Positions 46,826 to 56,472 of a stretch of 61,353 bases of DNA are shown here, piece by piece. Both the position numbers and the translations under genes were made by a program. Position 1 is the first letter of the stretch. Every line of letters begins with the position of its first letter. Source of the stretch: Paracoccaceae bacterium (GTDB lineage Bacteria; Pseudomonadota; Alphaproteobacteria; Rhodobacterales; Rhodobacteraceae); the NCBI GenBank assembly GCA_027013095.1, contig JALUYI010000025.1, positions 1 to 61,353 of the forward strand, written 5' to 3'. The notes under the pieces were generated by a model, which saw nothing but the letters and a program-made list of their open reading frames with translations, made no database searches and was not told the origin of the DNA.

Positions 46826-48721
46826 ATGACCAAGATGGCAACGATTGCCGACAAGGAAGCGCTGGAACAGGCGATGCCTTTCGAGGACCGGATGACGGCC
46901 CGCACCATGTATCAATACGTCAAGCAGACCGCAGATCGCTTTCCCGAGCGTCCGGCGCTGACCTTCCAGATCACCTCGGGGCCGACCGACAAGGCCGAAA
47001 CCCTTAACTGGGCGCAGGTTCTGGCCAAGGTCACACAGGCGGCCAATCTGTTTCGCCGCCTCGGGGTGGGGGAAAAGGATGTAGTTGCCTATCTCCTACC
47101 CAACGCCAACGAGACCGCGATCACCCTTTTGGGCGGCGCCGTGGCCGGGATTGTTAATCCGATCAACCCGCTGCTTGAACCCGAGCAGATCGGCGCCATC
47201 CTGCGGGAAACCGGCGCCAAGGTTCTGGTGACGATGAAATCCTTTCCCAAGACCAACGTGGCGCAGCTGGCCGAAGAGGCCGTCAGCCATGCGCCAAACG
47301 TGAAAACCGTGCTCGAGGTTGACCTTCTGCACTATCTCACCCCTCCAAAAAGCTGGCTGGTGCCGTTCCTGCGTCCCAAGAACGAGGTGCATCATCACGC
47401 CAAGGTGCTGGATTTCAACCGCGAGCTTGGCAAGCAACGCAGCGACGGGCTGGACTTTGAGGACGCGACCACCGACCGCATCGCCGCCTATTTCCACACC
47501 GGCGGCACGACGGGAATGCCCAAGGTCGCACAGCATCGCTATTCCGGCATGATATATCAGGGCTGGTGTGCGACTGAATTGTTGCTGACCGAGGCCGACG
47601 TGACCCTGTGCCCGCTGCCGCTGTTTCATGTCTTTGCCGCCTATCCGATCCTGATGGCCAATATTGGTGCCGGCAGCCATATGGTGATGCTGACGCCCGC
47701 GGGCTATCGCGGCGAAGGGGTCTTTCAGAACTTCTGGAAGCTGGTCGAGCGTTGGCACGCGACCTTTATGGTCATGGTCCCGACTGCGGCGGCAGCGCTG
47801 ATGCAGGTGCCGATCAATGCCGATGTTTCCAGCCTGAAAACCGCCTTTTGCGGCTCGGCCCCGTTGCCGGTGGAATTGTTCAACCGTTTTCAAAAGGCCA
47901 CCGGCGTGACCATCCTTGAGGGCTATGGCATGACCGAGGCGACCTGCCTGATCTCGGACAACCCCTTTGATGGCGAAAAGAAAATCGGCTCGGTCGGTAT
48001 TCCGTTCCCCTATACCGACGTCAAAATTCTGGATTGCAAACCCGATGGCGAGGTGATCCGGGAAATGGGTGTGGACGAGGTTGGCGAGATCTGCGTCAGC
48101 AACCCCGGCATCATCCCCGGCGGCACCTATACCGAGGCGGCCAAGAACGAGGGGTTGTTTGCGCTGGACAAGTACCTGCGCACCGGGGATCTGGGGCGTC
48201 TGGATGCCGATGGCTATCTGTGGATCACCGGGCGCGCCAAGGATCTGATCATCCGTGGTGGGCACAATATCGACCCCGCCACCATAGAAGAGGCGCTGGC
48301 CGCCCATCCCGACGTGGCCTTTGTCGGCGCAATCGGGCAGCCGGATGCACATTCCGGCGAGGTGCCTTGCGCCTATGTCGAGCTGGTCGCCGGTGCAACG
48401 GCCTCGGTTGATGAGCTGATGGAGTTTGCCCGCGAACGCATCGGTGAGCGCGCTGCGGTGCCGAAATATCTGGAGATCCTGCCAGAGTTGCCCAAGACCG
48501 CAGTCGGCAAGATATTCAAACCGGATCTGCGCAAGCGGGCGATCACCCGGGTCTTTGATGCGGCTCTGAAAGAGGCCGGACTGGCGGCCCATGTTTCAGA
48601 AGTCGTCGAGGACAAAAAGCGCGGCCTGCTGGCCAAACTGGTCAAGACCGGCGAGGTCGATGAGGCGGCCATCAAGGCCTGTCTTGGCGATTTCATCACC
48701 AAATGGGACTGGGCGGCCTGA
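46826..48721 (+). CDS. Acyl-CoA synthetase (AMP-binding)
   Basis: 631 residues, GAGGGGA upstream. ANL-family motifs: P-loop YFHTGGTTGMPK, GYGMTEATCL, RTGDLGRLDADGYLWITGRA and the C-terminal catalytic Lys region LPKTAVGKIFKP. Forms an acyl-adenylate and then the CoA thioester. Its place just before the importer and benzoate genes suggests an aromatic or fatty acid substrate, but the sequence does not say which; it is clearly distinct from the benzoate-CoA ligase at 54101. Confidence 0.85.
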   Translation: MTKMATIADKEALEQAMPFEDRMTARTMYQYVKQTADRFPERPALTFQITSGPTDKAETLNWAQVLAKVTQAANLFRRLGVGEKDVVAYLLPNANETAITLLGGAVAGIVNPINPLLEPEQIGAILRETGAKVLVTMKSFPKTNVAQLAEEAVSHAPNVKTVLEVDLLHYLTPPKSWLVPFLRPKNEVHHHAKVLDFNRELGKQRSDGLDFEDATTDRIAAYFHTGGTTGMPKVAQHRYSGMIYQGWCATELLLTEADVTLCPLPLFHVFAAYPILMANIGAGSHMVMLTPAGYRGEGVFQNFWKLVERWHATFMVMVPTAAAALMQVPINADVSSLKTAFCGSAPLPVELFNRFQKATGVTILEGYGMTEATCLISDNPFDGEKKIGSVGIPFPYTDVKILDCKPDGEVIREMGVDEVGEICVSNPGIIPGGTYTEAAKNEGLFALDKYLRTGDLGRLDADGYLWITGRAKDLIIRGGHNIDPATIEEALAAHPDVAFVGAIGQPDAHSGEVPCAYVELVAGATASVDELMEFARERIGERAAVPKYLEILPELPKTAVGKIFKPDLRKRAITRVFDAALKEAGLAAHVSEVVEDKKRGLLAKLVKTGEVDEAAIKACLGDFITKWDWAA

Positions 48722-48773
48722 GTCCGAACTGGGCAGCCGTTCCGCGGGGCCCAAAGGAATTTGTTGCGACTCG

Positions 48774-48827
48774 TGCATAATAGTGCAACTTTATCGGCAT
48801 TGGGCATCGAGTATGCCAAATAATGCA
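48774..48827. promoter_or_regulatory. Phased TGCA half-sites upstream of the importer
   Basis: TGCA at 48774, 48784 and 48824, with TGCC at 48814, all spaced in multiples of 10 bases. TGCA repeats six bases apart are the known operator pattern of BzdR/BoxR benzoyl-CoA-responsive repressors. Lies 68-121 bases before the substrate-binding-protein gene. Confidence 0.5.
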
Positions 48828-48894
48828 TAAGATCCTGAGTTTGACAGGACGCCACAAATGGAACAACGTCAGAGTTACCAACGGGAGAGAACAC

Positions 48895-50070
48895 ATGAAA
48901 CGACTACTGAGCGCGGCTCTGGCCGCGACGATGCTGACCACCCCCAGCTGGGCGGGTGAGGTCAAGATCGGCTTTGTCACCACCCTGACCACCGGCGGCG
49001 CCGTGATCGGCAACGACCAGAAAAAGGCCGTCGATCTGGCGCTGGAGCATATCGGCCACAAGATGGGCGGGCTGGATGTCAACCTGATTTACGCCGATGA
49101 CGGGTTCAAGCCCGATATCGGCAAACAGGCAACCGACAAGCTGGTAAAACAGGACAACGTCACCTTTGTGGCCGGTTATATCTGGAGCCACGTCTTGCTG
49201 GCGTCGCGAAAATCGGCCTTGGATGCGGGGAAATTCCTGATTTCCGCCAATGCTGGGCCCAGCCCGATTGCCGGCAAGCTGTGCAACAAGAACTTTTTCT
49301 CGACCAGCTGGCAAAACGATCAGACGCCGATGGCGATGGGCGAGGTCCTGAACCAGAAGGGGGTGAAATCCCTCTATATTATTGCGCCCAATTATGCCGC
49401 AGGCAAAAACATGGTGGCCGGGGTCGAGCGCACCTTCAAGGGCAAGATCCTCGGCAAGGACATGACCAAATGGCCAACGCAGCTGGACTTTTCCTCGGAG
49501 CTTGCCAAGGCCAAGGCCTCGGGGGCCGAAGCGCTGTTCATCTTCTTTCCGGGCAAGGCGGGTGGAGCCTTTATCAAGCAATATCAACAGGCCGGCCTGA
49601 AAGACGTCCTGCCACTCTATACGGTATTTACGGTTGATGCGCTCAGCTTGCCGAAGCTGCAAAAAGCCGGGTTCAGCGACATCCTCGGCTCACAATTTAC
49701 CCAAGAATGGGACCCTTCGCTGGATAATGCGCAGAACAAGCGTTTCGTCCATGATTTCAAGGCCAAATATGGCAGTTACCCGTCGTTTTACGCCGCGCAG
49801 GCCTATGATTCGATCTTTCTGATCAAATCGGCGGTCGATGCGGTTCATGGTGACCTGACCAATATGGATGGTATGCGCGCGGCGATGAAGGCGGCGAATT
49901 TCCCCTCGGTCAGGGGCAAGTTCACCTATGGCAACAACCATTTCCCGATCCAGAACTTCTATCTGCGCCAAGTGGTCAAGGATGGCGACGGCAACTGGAC
50001 GACCAAGGTTGTGAAAACGGTTTATACCGCCAATCAGGACCCCTATCACGCCCAATGCGCGCTGAAATAG
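48895..50070 (+). CDS. ABC importer substrate-binding protein (HAAT/Liv type)
   Basis: 391 residues from the ATG at 48895 (GGGAGAG upstream). The signal peptide MKRLLSAALAATMLTTPSWA is cleaved near residue 20. Type-1 periplasmic fold beginning VKIGFVTTLTTGGAVIGNDQ. The family binds branched amino acids, amides or aromatic acids. Being the first gene of the benzoate operon suggests it captures benzoate or a relative in the periplasm; inference. Confidence 0.88.
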   Translation: MKRLLSAALAATMLTTPSWAGEVKIGFVTTLTTGGAVIGNDQKKAVDLALEHIGHKMGGLDVNLIYADDGFKPDIGKQATDKLVKQDNVTFVAGYIWSHVLLASRKSALDAGKFLISANAGPSPIAGKLCNKNFFSTSWQNDQTPMAMGEVLNQKGVKSLYIIAPNYAAGKNMVAGVERTFKGKILGKDMTKWPTQLDFSSELAKAKASGAEALFIFFPGKAGGAFIKQYQQAGLKDVLPLYTVFTVDALSLPKLQKAGFSDILGSQFTQEWDPSLDNAQNKRFVHDFKAKYGSYPSFYAAQAYDSIFLIKSAVDAVHGDLTNMDGMRAAMKAANFPSVRGKFTYGNNHFPIQNFYLRQVVKDGDGNWTTKVVKTVYTANQDPYHAQCALK

Positions 50071-50095
50071 GCCTTGCCTGACATCTGAACACAAG

Positions 50096-50126
50096 CGCGA
50101 CCGGAGATAACGATTTTCCGGTCGCG
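50096..50126 (+). other. Intercistronic hairpin between binding protein and permeases
   Basis: CGCGACCGG (50096-50104) pairs perfectly with CCGGTCGCG (50118-50126). No T run follows. Such hairpins after the binding-protein gene commonly protect its message or cut read-through so that binding protein exceeds permease. Confidence 0.6.
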
Positions 50127-50159
50127 TCCCCCCAACGGACAATTTTCGGAAAACCTGTC

Positions 50160-51083
50160 GTGGATTACACGCTCCTGTTCATTCAGACCCTCAACGGGGT
50201 GCAGTTGGGGCTGTTGCTGTTTCTGGTCGCCTCGGGTCTGACGCTGGTGTTTGGTATCCTCGATTTTGTCAATCTGGCGCATGGGTCGATCTACATGATC
50301 GGCGCATTCGTCTGCGCCTCGCTGACCTATTGGAGCGGCAATTTTCTGATTGCGGTGGTCCTGTCGCTACCGGTCATGGCGGTTCTCGGCTATCTGATCG
50401 AGCGGGTTATTGCCCGCCGCCTCTATGCGCGCGACCATCTCGACCATGTGTTGGGCACCTTCGGGCTGATTCTGGTGATGGACACCAGCGCCCATCTGAT
50501 CTGGGGCCCCGAGGGGATCGCGGTGCCGCTGCCGGACTGGCTGAACGGGCAGGTGACGCTGTTTGCCGATGTCGTTGTGCCCAGCTTTCGCCTGCTGATT
50601 ATTGCCACCGGGTTGACCATTGCTGCGGGGCTGTTCTGGCTGGTCAATTACACCCGCCTCGGGATGTTGATTCGCGCCGGAGCCAGCAACCGTACCATGG
50701 TTGCGGCGCTGGGCATCGATATCAAGACCCTGTTCAGTCTGGTGTTCGCCCTTGGCGCGGTGCTGGCCGGGTTGGCAGGGATGCTGGTCGCACCAATCAC
50801 AGAAGCGTCAATTTCCATGGGCGGCGAGATCATCATCACCGCCTTTGTGGTCATTATCGTCGGCGGCATCGGCTCGATGAAAGGGGCGTTCATCGCGGCG
50901 CTGATGATCGGGCTGATCGACACGTTGGGGCGCTCGTTTCTGGGCGATATATTCCAGCTGTTCATGAGCCAGGACGCTGCTGAAACATCGGCTCCGGCGA
51001 TCTCGGCGATGCTGATCTATATCATCATGGCCGCGGTGCTGGCGGTGCGGCCGCAGGGCCTGTTCCCGCCAAAGGTGCGCTGA
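50160..51083 (+). CDS. ABC importer permease, LivH-like
   Basis: 307 residues from a GTG at 50160. Typical LivH start LFIQTLNGVQLGLLLFLVAS and LDFVNLAHGSIYMIGAF, about eight spans, and the ATPase-docking segment RAGASNRTMVAALGID. It ends sharing a base with the LivM-like gene (TGATG). Confidence 0.9.
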   Translation: MDYTLLFIQTLNGVQLGLLLFLVASGLTLVFGILDFVNLAHGSIYMIGAFVCASLTYWSGNFLIAVVLSLPVMAVLGYLIERVIARRLYARDHLDHVLGTFGLILVMDTSAHLIWGPEGIAVPLPDWLNGQVTLFADVVVPSFRLLIIATGLTIAAGLFWLVNYTRLGMLIRAGASNRTMVAALGIDIKTLFSLVFALGAVLAGLAGMLVAPITEASISMGGEIIITAFVVIIVGGIGSMKGAFIAALMIGLIDTLGRSFLGDIFQLFMSQDAAETSAPAISAMLIYIIMAAVLAVRPQGLFPPKVR

Positions 51084-52069
51084 TGGGCCGTCTGGGCAAA
51101 GCCGGCTGGGTGACGCTGATCGTCATGCTTGCGCTTTTGATCCTGCCGCCGGTGCTGCTCTGGAGCGGGAATGAGTTCTACCTTCTGCTGGCAACGCGCC
51201 TTGTCATTCTGGCTATTGCGGCGGTCAGCCTGAACTTGATCCTCGGCTATGGCGGCATGGTTTCGTTCGGCCATGCGGCCTTTATCGGGATTGGGGCCTA
51301 TGCGATGGGGATTCCCGTCTATCACGAGTTTTATGGCGGCTTGCCGGGCGTTGCCTCGACCAACGGTTTTTTTCAACTGGCGCTGGCGGTGGGGTTGTCG
51401 GCGTTGTTTGCATTGATCACCGGGGCCATCAGCCTGCGCACCAAGGGCGTCTATTTTCTGATGATCACCATGGCCTTTGGGCAGATGGTCTTTTTCCTGT
51501 TCCAGTCGCTTAGCGAATACGGTGGCGACGACGGGCTGGTGATCGAGCAGCGCTCGGAGTTGCCGCTGGTCAGCTTCGACAATCCCCTGTCGCTGTACCT
51601 GACCTCCTATGCGGTTCTGGTGGCGGTGATGCTGCTGGTCTGGCTGATCGTCAACTCGCGCTTTGGCATGGTGCTGCGCGGGGCCAAGGGAAATGATCAA
51701 CGCCTTATCACGCTGGGCTACAATACCTACCTCTACCGGCTGACCGCCTATGTCATCGCCGGCGTGATCGCTGGGGTGGCGGGTTTTCTGATGGCCAATT
51801 TTGCCAGCTTCATCTCGCCCGACATGATGGGATGGAGCCGCTCTGGAGAGCTGATGTTCATGGTGATTCTCGGGGGCGCGGCCAGCGTTATCGGTCCGGT
51901 GCTGGGGGCGGCGGCCTTTGTCGTCATCCAAGAGGTGCTGTCAAGCTGGACGGTTTACTGGCATTTGCCCTTTGGCATCATGCTGATCCTGATCGTGCTT
52001 TACGGGCGGGGCGGTGTCATGGGCATCATCTCAGGCCGTGGGTCTGCACACCGGAGACCGGATGAATGA
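51083..52069 (+). CDS. ABC importer permease, LivM-like
   Basis: 328 residues, about nine spans. LivM signatures: LNLILGYGGMVSFGHAAFIG, TKGVYFLMITMAFGQM and RGAKGNDQRLITLGYNTYLY (coupling helix). Translationally coupled to both neighbours (ATGA overlap with the next gene). Confidence 0.9.
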   Translation: MGRLGKAGWVTLIVMLALLILPPVLLWSGNEFYLLLATRLVILAIAAVSLNLILGYGGMVSFGHAAFIGIGAYAMGIPVYHEFYGGLPGVASTNGFFQLALAVGLSALFALITGAISLRTKGVYFLMITMAFGQMVFFLFQSLSEYGGDDGLVIEQRSELPLVSFDNPLSLYLTSYAVLVAVMLLVWLIVNSRFGMVLRGAKGNDQRLITLGYNTYLYRLTAYVIAGVIAGVAGFLMANFASFISPDMMGWSRSGELMFMVILGGAASVIGPVLGAAAFVVIQEVLSSWTVYWHLPFGIMLILIVLYGRGGVMGIISGRGSAHRRPDE

Positions 52070-52809
52070 GCGTGTTGCTGGATATCCGCGATCTGCGCAA
52101 AAGCTTTGGCGGCGTGACCGCAACCGATGGTGTATCATTGGCGGTCAGAGCAGGCGAACTGCACGCGATCATCGGACCGAACGGGGCCGGCAAAACCACG
52201 CTGATCGGCCAGCTGTCCGGCGCGCTCCTGCCTGATAGCGGCCAGATTCTGTTTCGCGGCGGCGATATCACGCGAAAGGCGGCGTATGTCCGGGCGCGGA
52301 TGGGGATCACCCGCTCATTCCAGATTACCTCGCTGGTCATGGATATGAGCGTTCTGGACAACGTGGCGCTGGCGGTGCAGGCCACCAAGGGCCATTCGTT
52401 CTGCTTTTTTCGCCCCGCGCACAAGATCACGCCGATCCGTGACGCGGCGCGCGAGGTGCTGGACAAGGTCGGGCTGCTGGCGCGGGCCGAAACCCCGGCG
52501 ATTGCCCTGTCCCACGGCGAGCATCGGCAGCTGGAAATTGCGGTTGCGCTGGCCAGCGGTGCCGAGATGATGCTGCTGGATGAACCGATGGCGGGTCTTG
52601 GCGGCGAGGAATCCGCCCTGTTGGTGGAGTTTTTGAAAACCCTGAAGGGGCAGCGCACCATCTTGCTGATCGAACACGACATGGATGCGGTTTTTGCCTT
52701 GGCGGACCGGGTCTCGGTGCTGGTTTACGGGCGCATCATTGCCACCGGTTCGCCGGATGAAATCAGGGCCAACCGCGAGGTGCGCCATGCCTATCTGGGT
52801 GAGGAATAG
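52066..52809 (+). CDS. ABC importer ATPase, LivG-like
   Basis: 247 residues. Walker A GPNGAGKTT, RMGITRSFQITSLVMDMSVL, signature ALSHGEHRQLEIAVALA (one residue off the usual SGG), Walker B MMLLDEPMAGLG and H-loop EHDMDAVF. One of the two ATP-hydrolysing subunits of the benzoate-locus importer. Confidence 0.9.
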   Translation: MSVLLDIRDLRKSFGGVTATDGVSLAVRAGELHAIIGPNGAGKTTLIGQLSGALLPDSGQILFRGGDITRKAAYVRARMGITRSFQITSLVMDMSVLDNVALAVQATKGHSFCFFRPAHKITPIRDAAREVLDKVGLLARAETPAIALSHGEHRQLEIAVALASGAEMMLLDEPMAGLGGEESALLVEFLKTLKGQRTILLIEHDMDAVFALADRVSVLVYGRIIATGSPDEIRANREVRHAYLGEE

Positions 52810-52812
52810 GAG

Positions 52813-53514
52813 ATGCTGAAAATCTCGGGGCTGACCAGTCACTACGGCAGTTCTCAGGCGCTGTTTGGGGTCGATCTGGCGCTGGGGGCCGGGCAGGTTG
52901 CAACCCTTCTGGGGCGCAACGGAATGGGCAAGACAACGACGATCAACGCGATCATGGGCATCGTGCCGCCCAGCGGGGGATCGATCAGCTTCGACGGGGT
53001 CGAGATCAGCGGCCTGCCATCGTTCAGGATTGCCCGTCTGGGCATTGGTCTGGTGCCCGAGGGGCGACAGATTTTTCCCAACCTGTCGATGCGCGAGAAC
53101 CTGATTGCCACCGCATCGAACCACCTTGGCCATCCCGACCCCTGGACGGCCGAGCGGGTCTATGAGCTGTTCCCCGAACTTGCCACGCGGGCCGGCTCGA
53201 TGGGAAACCTGCTGTCGGGGGGCGAGCAGCAGATGTTGGCCATTGGCCGCGCTCTGATGACCAATCCGCGGCTGTTGATTCTGGATGAGGCAACCGAGGG
53301 GCTGGCGCCGATGATCCGGCAAAAGATCTGGGCGGCGCTCAAGGCCATTCGTGCCGACGGCCTGTCGATTCTGGTGGTGGACAAGAACCTGAGCGACCTT
53401 TTGAAATTTGCCGACGTCAATTTCATTCTGGCGCGGGGCAAGACCGTCTGGAGTGGCGGCTCGGAGGCCTTGCGCGCCGACCGGTCGGTGCTGCAACGCC
53501 ACCTCGGGGTTTGA
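52813..53514 (+). CDS. ABC importer ATPase, LivF-like
   Basis: 233 residues. Walker A GRNGMGKTT, LGIGLVPEGRQIFPNLSM, signature LLSGGEQQMLAIGRALM, Walker B LLILDEATEGLAP. Second ATPase of the importer; 3 bases after the LivG-like gene. Confidence 0.92.
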   Translation: MLKISGLTSHYGSSQALFGVDLALGAGQVATLLGRNGMGKTTTINAIMGIVPPSGGSISFDGVEISGLPSFRIARLGIGLVPEGRQIFPNLSMRENLIATASNHLGHPDPWTAERVYELFPELATRAGSMGNLLSGGEQQMLAIGRALMTNPRLLILDEATEGLAPMIRQKIWAALKAIRADGLSILVVDKNLSDLLKFADVNFILARGKTVWSGGSEALRADRSVLQRHLGV

Positions 53515-53558
53515 CGGAGGGATGCGGGTTTTTCAACTTTCGGACAGGAGATGGAAAA

Positions 53559-54026
53559 ATGGTAAAATCGGAATTTCTGGAGCTGATGGGAGACGTCGCC
53601 AGAACCATCGGAGAGCGCCCTCTCGACCCTTTGCTTGCTAAGTTTCTGAACGCGACCTACCCTGTTGACGGGCCTTGGTTCACGCGTCTTGCGCGGCTCT
53701 GCGCCGAGGGTGAGCGTGACGGCTGGTTGATGAAACACGAGGCTGGCGGGATCAGGTTTGGCCGCGCGATCAAGCCCGGGGATGCTGCCGGAGCGTTCAG
53801 CGTCGATGTGGTGCGGATGCAGGATGTCAAAGGCCCGCATCACATTCACACCACAGGCGAAATCGGCGCAGTGATGGCTATCGACGGGCAACCCCGTTTT
53901 GATGACTGGCCACCGGGGTGGTATGTTTATCCCCCCGGCAGCGATCATCATCCCACGGTCAAGGGGGGTGCGGCCTATGTCCTTTACCTTCTGCCGGGGG
54001 GCGAAATCGAGTTTACCGGGAGATAA
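53559..54026 (+). CDS. DUF4863 / 4-hydroxylaminobenzoate lyase-like protein
   Basis: 155 residues from the ATG at 53559, with ACAGGAG 8 bases ahead. A cupin-like fold is suggested by HHIHTTGEIGAVMAI and PPGWYVYPPGSDHHPTV (His/Glu-rich metal-site pattern). The family includes PnbB-type 4-hydroxylaminobenzoate lyases and is often found in box clusters, where its task is not established. It stands between the importer and the benzoate-CoA ligase. Confidence 0.72.
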   Translation: MVKSEFLELMGDVARTIGERPLDPLLAKFLNATYPVDGPWFTRLARLCAEGERDGWLMKHEAGGIRFGRAIKPGDAAGAFSVDVVRMQDVKGPHHIHTTGEIGAVMAIDGQPRFDDWPPGWYVYPPGSDHHPTVKGGAAYVLYLLPGGEIEFTGR

Positions 54027-54100
54027 TCGTATCGAAACAGTTTGCGCGACAGGACGAAAGGATGACGCCCGCCGCCAGGGATTTGCAATCGGGAGGATTG

Positions 54101-55654
54101 ATGATGACCACGAAAAACGAGAACGCAGCCTTTTGGTTTGTCGAGCGCCACCGGGACACCCCTCTGTCGACAAAGACGGCCTTTCGCGAGGCGGTCCCCG
54201 AGGGCCGCAGCCTGAGTTATGGCGAATTGGCGCAACAGACCGATCGGGTGGTTGGATTGCTTGCGCAGCACGGGGTTCGGCGCGAAGAGCGGGCGGCCAT
54301 GCTGGTTTTGGACACGATCGAGTTTCCGATGATTTTCTGGGGCTGTCTCAAGGCAGGGGTGGTGCCGGTTCCTCTGAATACGCTGCTGTCCACGGATGTC
54401 TATAATGCCATTCTGCGCGACAGCCGGGCGCGTATCCTGTTTGTCTCGGCGCCGCTGCTGGAGGTCGTGGCACCGGCCCTTTCCTCCAACCCCTATCTTG
54501 AAACGGTGGTGGTGATTGGCGGCGATGGGGTCGGCGAGTACCTGAATTTTGGCAAAGAGCTGGAGGTTGCTGCACCGGGCTCTCTGGTCGAGGTGTCGGC
54601 GGATGATACGGCGTTCTGGCTTTACTCCTCGGGATCGACGGGAACGCCCAAGGGGGTGCGCCATGTGCATTCGGCCCTCAGGGCCACGGTTGACACCTAC
54701 GGGGTGCAGGTTCTGGGGATTGCCGAGAGCGACGTGGTGTTTTCCGCTGCCAAGCTGTTTTTTGCCTATGGGCTGGGCAATGGCATGACCTTTCCAATGT
54801 CGGTGGGTGCGACGACGATCCTTTATCCGTTGCGTCCGACGCCGGATGCGATGTTTCAGGTCATTGCCGAGACCGAGCCGACCATCTTTTGCGGGGTGCC
54901 AACGCTTTATGCTGCGATGTGCGCAGCGATGGGGCAGGAAAAGCCCGCGGGCACAGGGCGGTTGCGCCGGGCCATCTCGGCGGGTGAGGCATTGCCGGCG
55001 GAGATCGGCCAACATTGGCGCCGCGTCGTGGGAACGGATATCATGGATGGTGTCGGCTCGACCGAGATGCTGCATATCTTTCTGTCAAACACACCCGGAA
55101 ATGTGGAATATGGCACGTCCGGCACCGCCGTGCCGGGGTATGAGCTGCGCCTTGTCGATGATGATGGCGCCGAGGTCGGGGTGGACGAGATCGGTGAATT
55201 GCTGGTCAACGGTCCGTCGGCGGCCGATGGATACTGGAACCAGCGGGCCAAGTCCCGCGCCACGTTCGAGGGTGTCTGGACCCACACCGGTGACAAGTAT
55301 CACCGCCGCGCCGACGGACGCCTTGTCTATTGCGGGCGCACCGATGATTTGTTCAAGTCTTCGGGCATCTGGGTCTCGCCCTTTGAGGTCGAGCAGGCGT
55401 TGATCACGCATCCCGCGGTTCTGGAGGCGGCGGTCGTTGCGCATCGGGATCCGGAAGGTCTGGAAAAGCCCAAGGCGTTTATCGTGCTCAAAGACGGGGC
55501 CAGCGCTGACGGGTTGGAGATGGCGCTGAAGGATCTGGTCAAGGAAAAGATCGGCAAATGGAAATATCCGCGCTGGATCGAGGTGGTCGAGGAGCTTCCG
55601 AAAACCGCGACGGGTAAAATTCAGCGTTTCAAGCTGCGAAACCGGTGCACATGA
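54101..55654 (+). CDS. bclA: Benzoate-CoA ligase
   Basis: 517 residues; GGGAGG (54091-54096) precedes two adjacent ATGs (54101, 54104). ANL motifs: P-loop YSSGSTGTPKGVRH, DGVGSTEMLHIF, THTGDKYHRRADGRL, GRTDDLFKSSGIWVSPFEVE and catalytic Lys in LPKTATGKIQRF. The KLFFAYGLGN and STEMLHIF segments are typical of benzoate/hydroxybenzoate-CoA ligases. It makes benzoyl-CoA, the entry to the box pathway, and is coupled to the next gene. Confidence 0.92.
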   Translation: MMTTKNENAAFWFVERHRDTPLSTKTAFREAVPEGRSLSYGELAQQTDRVVGLLAQHGVRREERAAMLVLDTIEFPMIFWGCLKAGVVPVPLNTLLSTDVYNAILRDSRARILFVSAPLLEVVAPALSSNPYLETVVVIGGDGVGEYLNFGKELEVAAPGSLVEVSADDTAFWLYSSGSTGTPKGVRHVHSALRATVDTYGVQVLGIAESDVVFSAAKLFFAYGLGNGMTFPMSVGATTILYPLRPTPDAMFQVIAETEPTIFCGVPTLYAAMCAAMGQEKPAGTGRLRRAISAGEALPAEIGQHWRRVVGTDIMDGVGSTEMLHIFLSNTPGNVEYGTSGTAVPGYELRLVDDDGAEVGVDEIGELLVNGPSAADGYWNQRAKSRATFEGVWTHTGDKYHRRADGRLVYCGRTDDLFKSSGIWVSPFEVEQALITHPAVLEAAVVAHRDPEGLEKPKAFIVLKDGASADGLEMALKDLVKEKIGKWKYPRWIEVVEELPKTATGKIQRFKLRNRCT

Positions 55655-56469
55655 GTATTTTTGCAAAGAAGATGATGCTGGACTGGACGGTCTCGGGGCG
55701 TCAGTGGCTGGAGGTGGAGGGCAGGCGCCTTGAAGCGCAGGTCTGGGGGCCGCCGCCGGATCGGGCGCTGACCCTTGTTCTGTTGCATGAAGGGTTGGGA
55801 TCGGTCAGCCTTTGGCGGGATTTCCCCGCCGATCTGGCCGCCAAGAGCGGCTGCGGTGTTTTGGCTTACAGTCGCCCAGGTTACGGGCGATCGGATGTCA
55901 AGGCGCCGCCATGGCCACTGGATTACATGACCCGTGAAGCGCTGGAGGTTCTGCCCCATGTTCTGGATCAGGGGGGTCTTCGGCGCGCGGTTCTGCTGGG
56001 GCACAGCGACGGCGCCTCGATTGCGGCGATTTATGCCGGTCGTGTTGATGATGCGCGCATCACCGGTCTGTGCCTGATGGCGCCGCATTTCTTTACCGAA
56101 GCAAAGGGGTTGGAGGCGATCAGGGCCGCCAGAGAGGCCTATCGGACCACCGATCTTGCCGCCCGTCTGGGGCGCCACCACGATGACCCGGACGCCACCT
56201 TTCGCGGTTGGAATGGAGCGTGGCTGGACCCCAGCTTTGAGGCGTGGAACATCGAGGATGTGATCGGCGGCATCACGGTGCCGGTTCTGGCCCTTCAGGG
56301 GCGGGAGGATCAATATGGAACGCTTGCGCAGATTGAGGCGCTTGAGGCGGGGCTGGCGGTTGCCCCGGAGGTGGTTCTGTTCGATCAGTGTCGGCATTCC
56401 CCCTATATCGACCGCGCTCCAGAGACGGTGGCCGCGATCGCACGTTTTGCGGCCTCGCAAGGAAAATAG
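55651..56469 (+). CDS. Alpha/beta hydrolase
   Basis: 272 residues from the ATG at 55651 (ATGA overlap with bclA). Oxyanion region LLHEGLGSVSLWRDFP, nucleophile elbow LGHSDGASIA (Ser), the Asp in LALQGREDQYGT and catalytic His in DQCRHSPYIDRAPE. Such hydrolases accompany box genes and could act on dead-end thioesters or lactones; the substrate is unproven. Confidence 0.82.
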   Translation: MSIFAKKMMLDWTVSGRQWLEVEGRRLEAQVWGPPPDRALTLVLLHEGLGSVSLWRDFPADLAAKSGCGVLAYSRPGYGRSDVKAPPWPLDYMTREALEVLPHVLDQGGLRRAVLLGHSDGASIAAIYAGRVDDARITGLCLMAPHFFTEAKGLEAIRAAREAYRTTDLAARLGRHHDDPDATFRGWNGAWLDPSFEAWNIEDVIGGITVPVLALQGREDQYGTLAQIEALEAGLAVAPEVVLFDQCRHSPYIDRAPETVAAIARFAASQGK

Positions 56470-56472
56470 GCA

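Noticed and set aside
47096-48592. 498-codon open frame on the minus strand opposite the acyl-CoA synthetase
   Set aside because: It is a shadow of a gene with clear ANL motifs, and its composition (His/Gln/Arg-rich) is typical of antisense translations.
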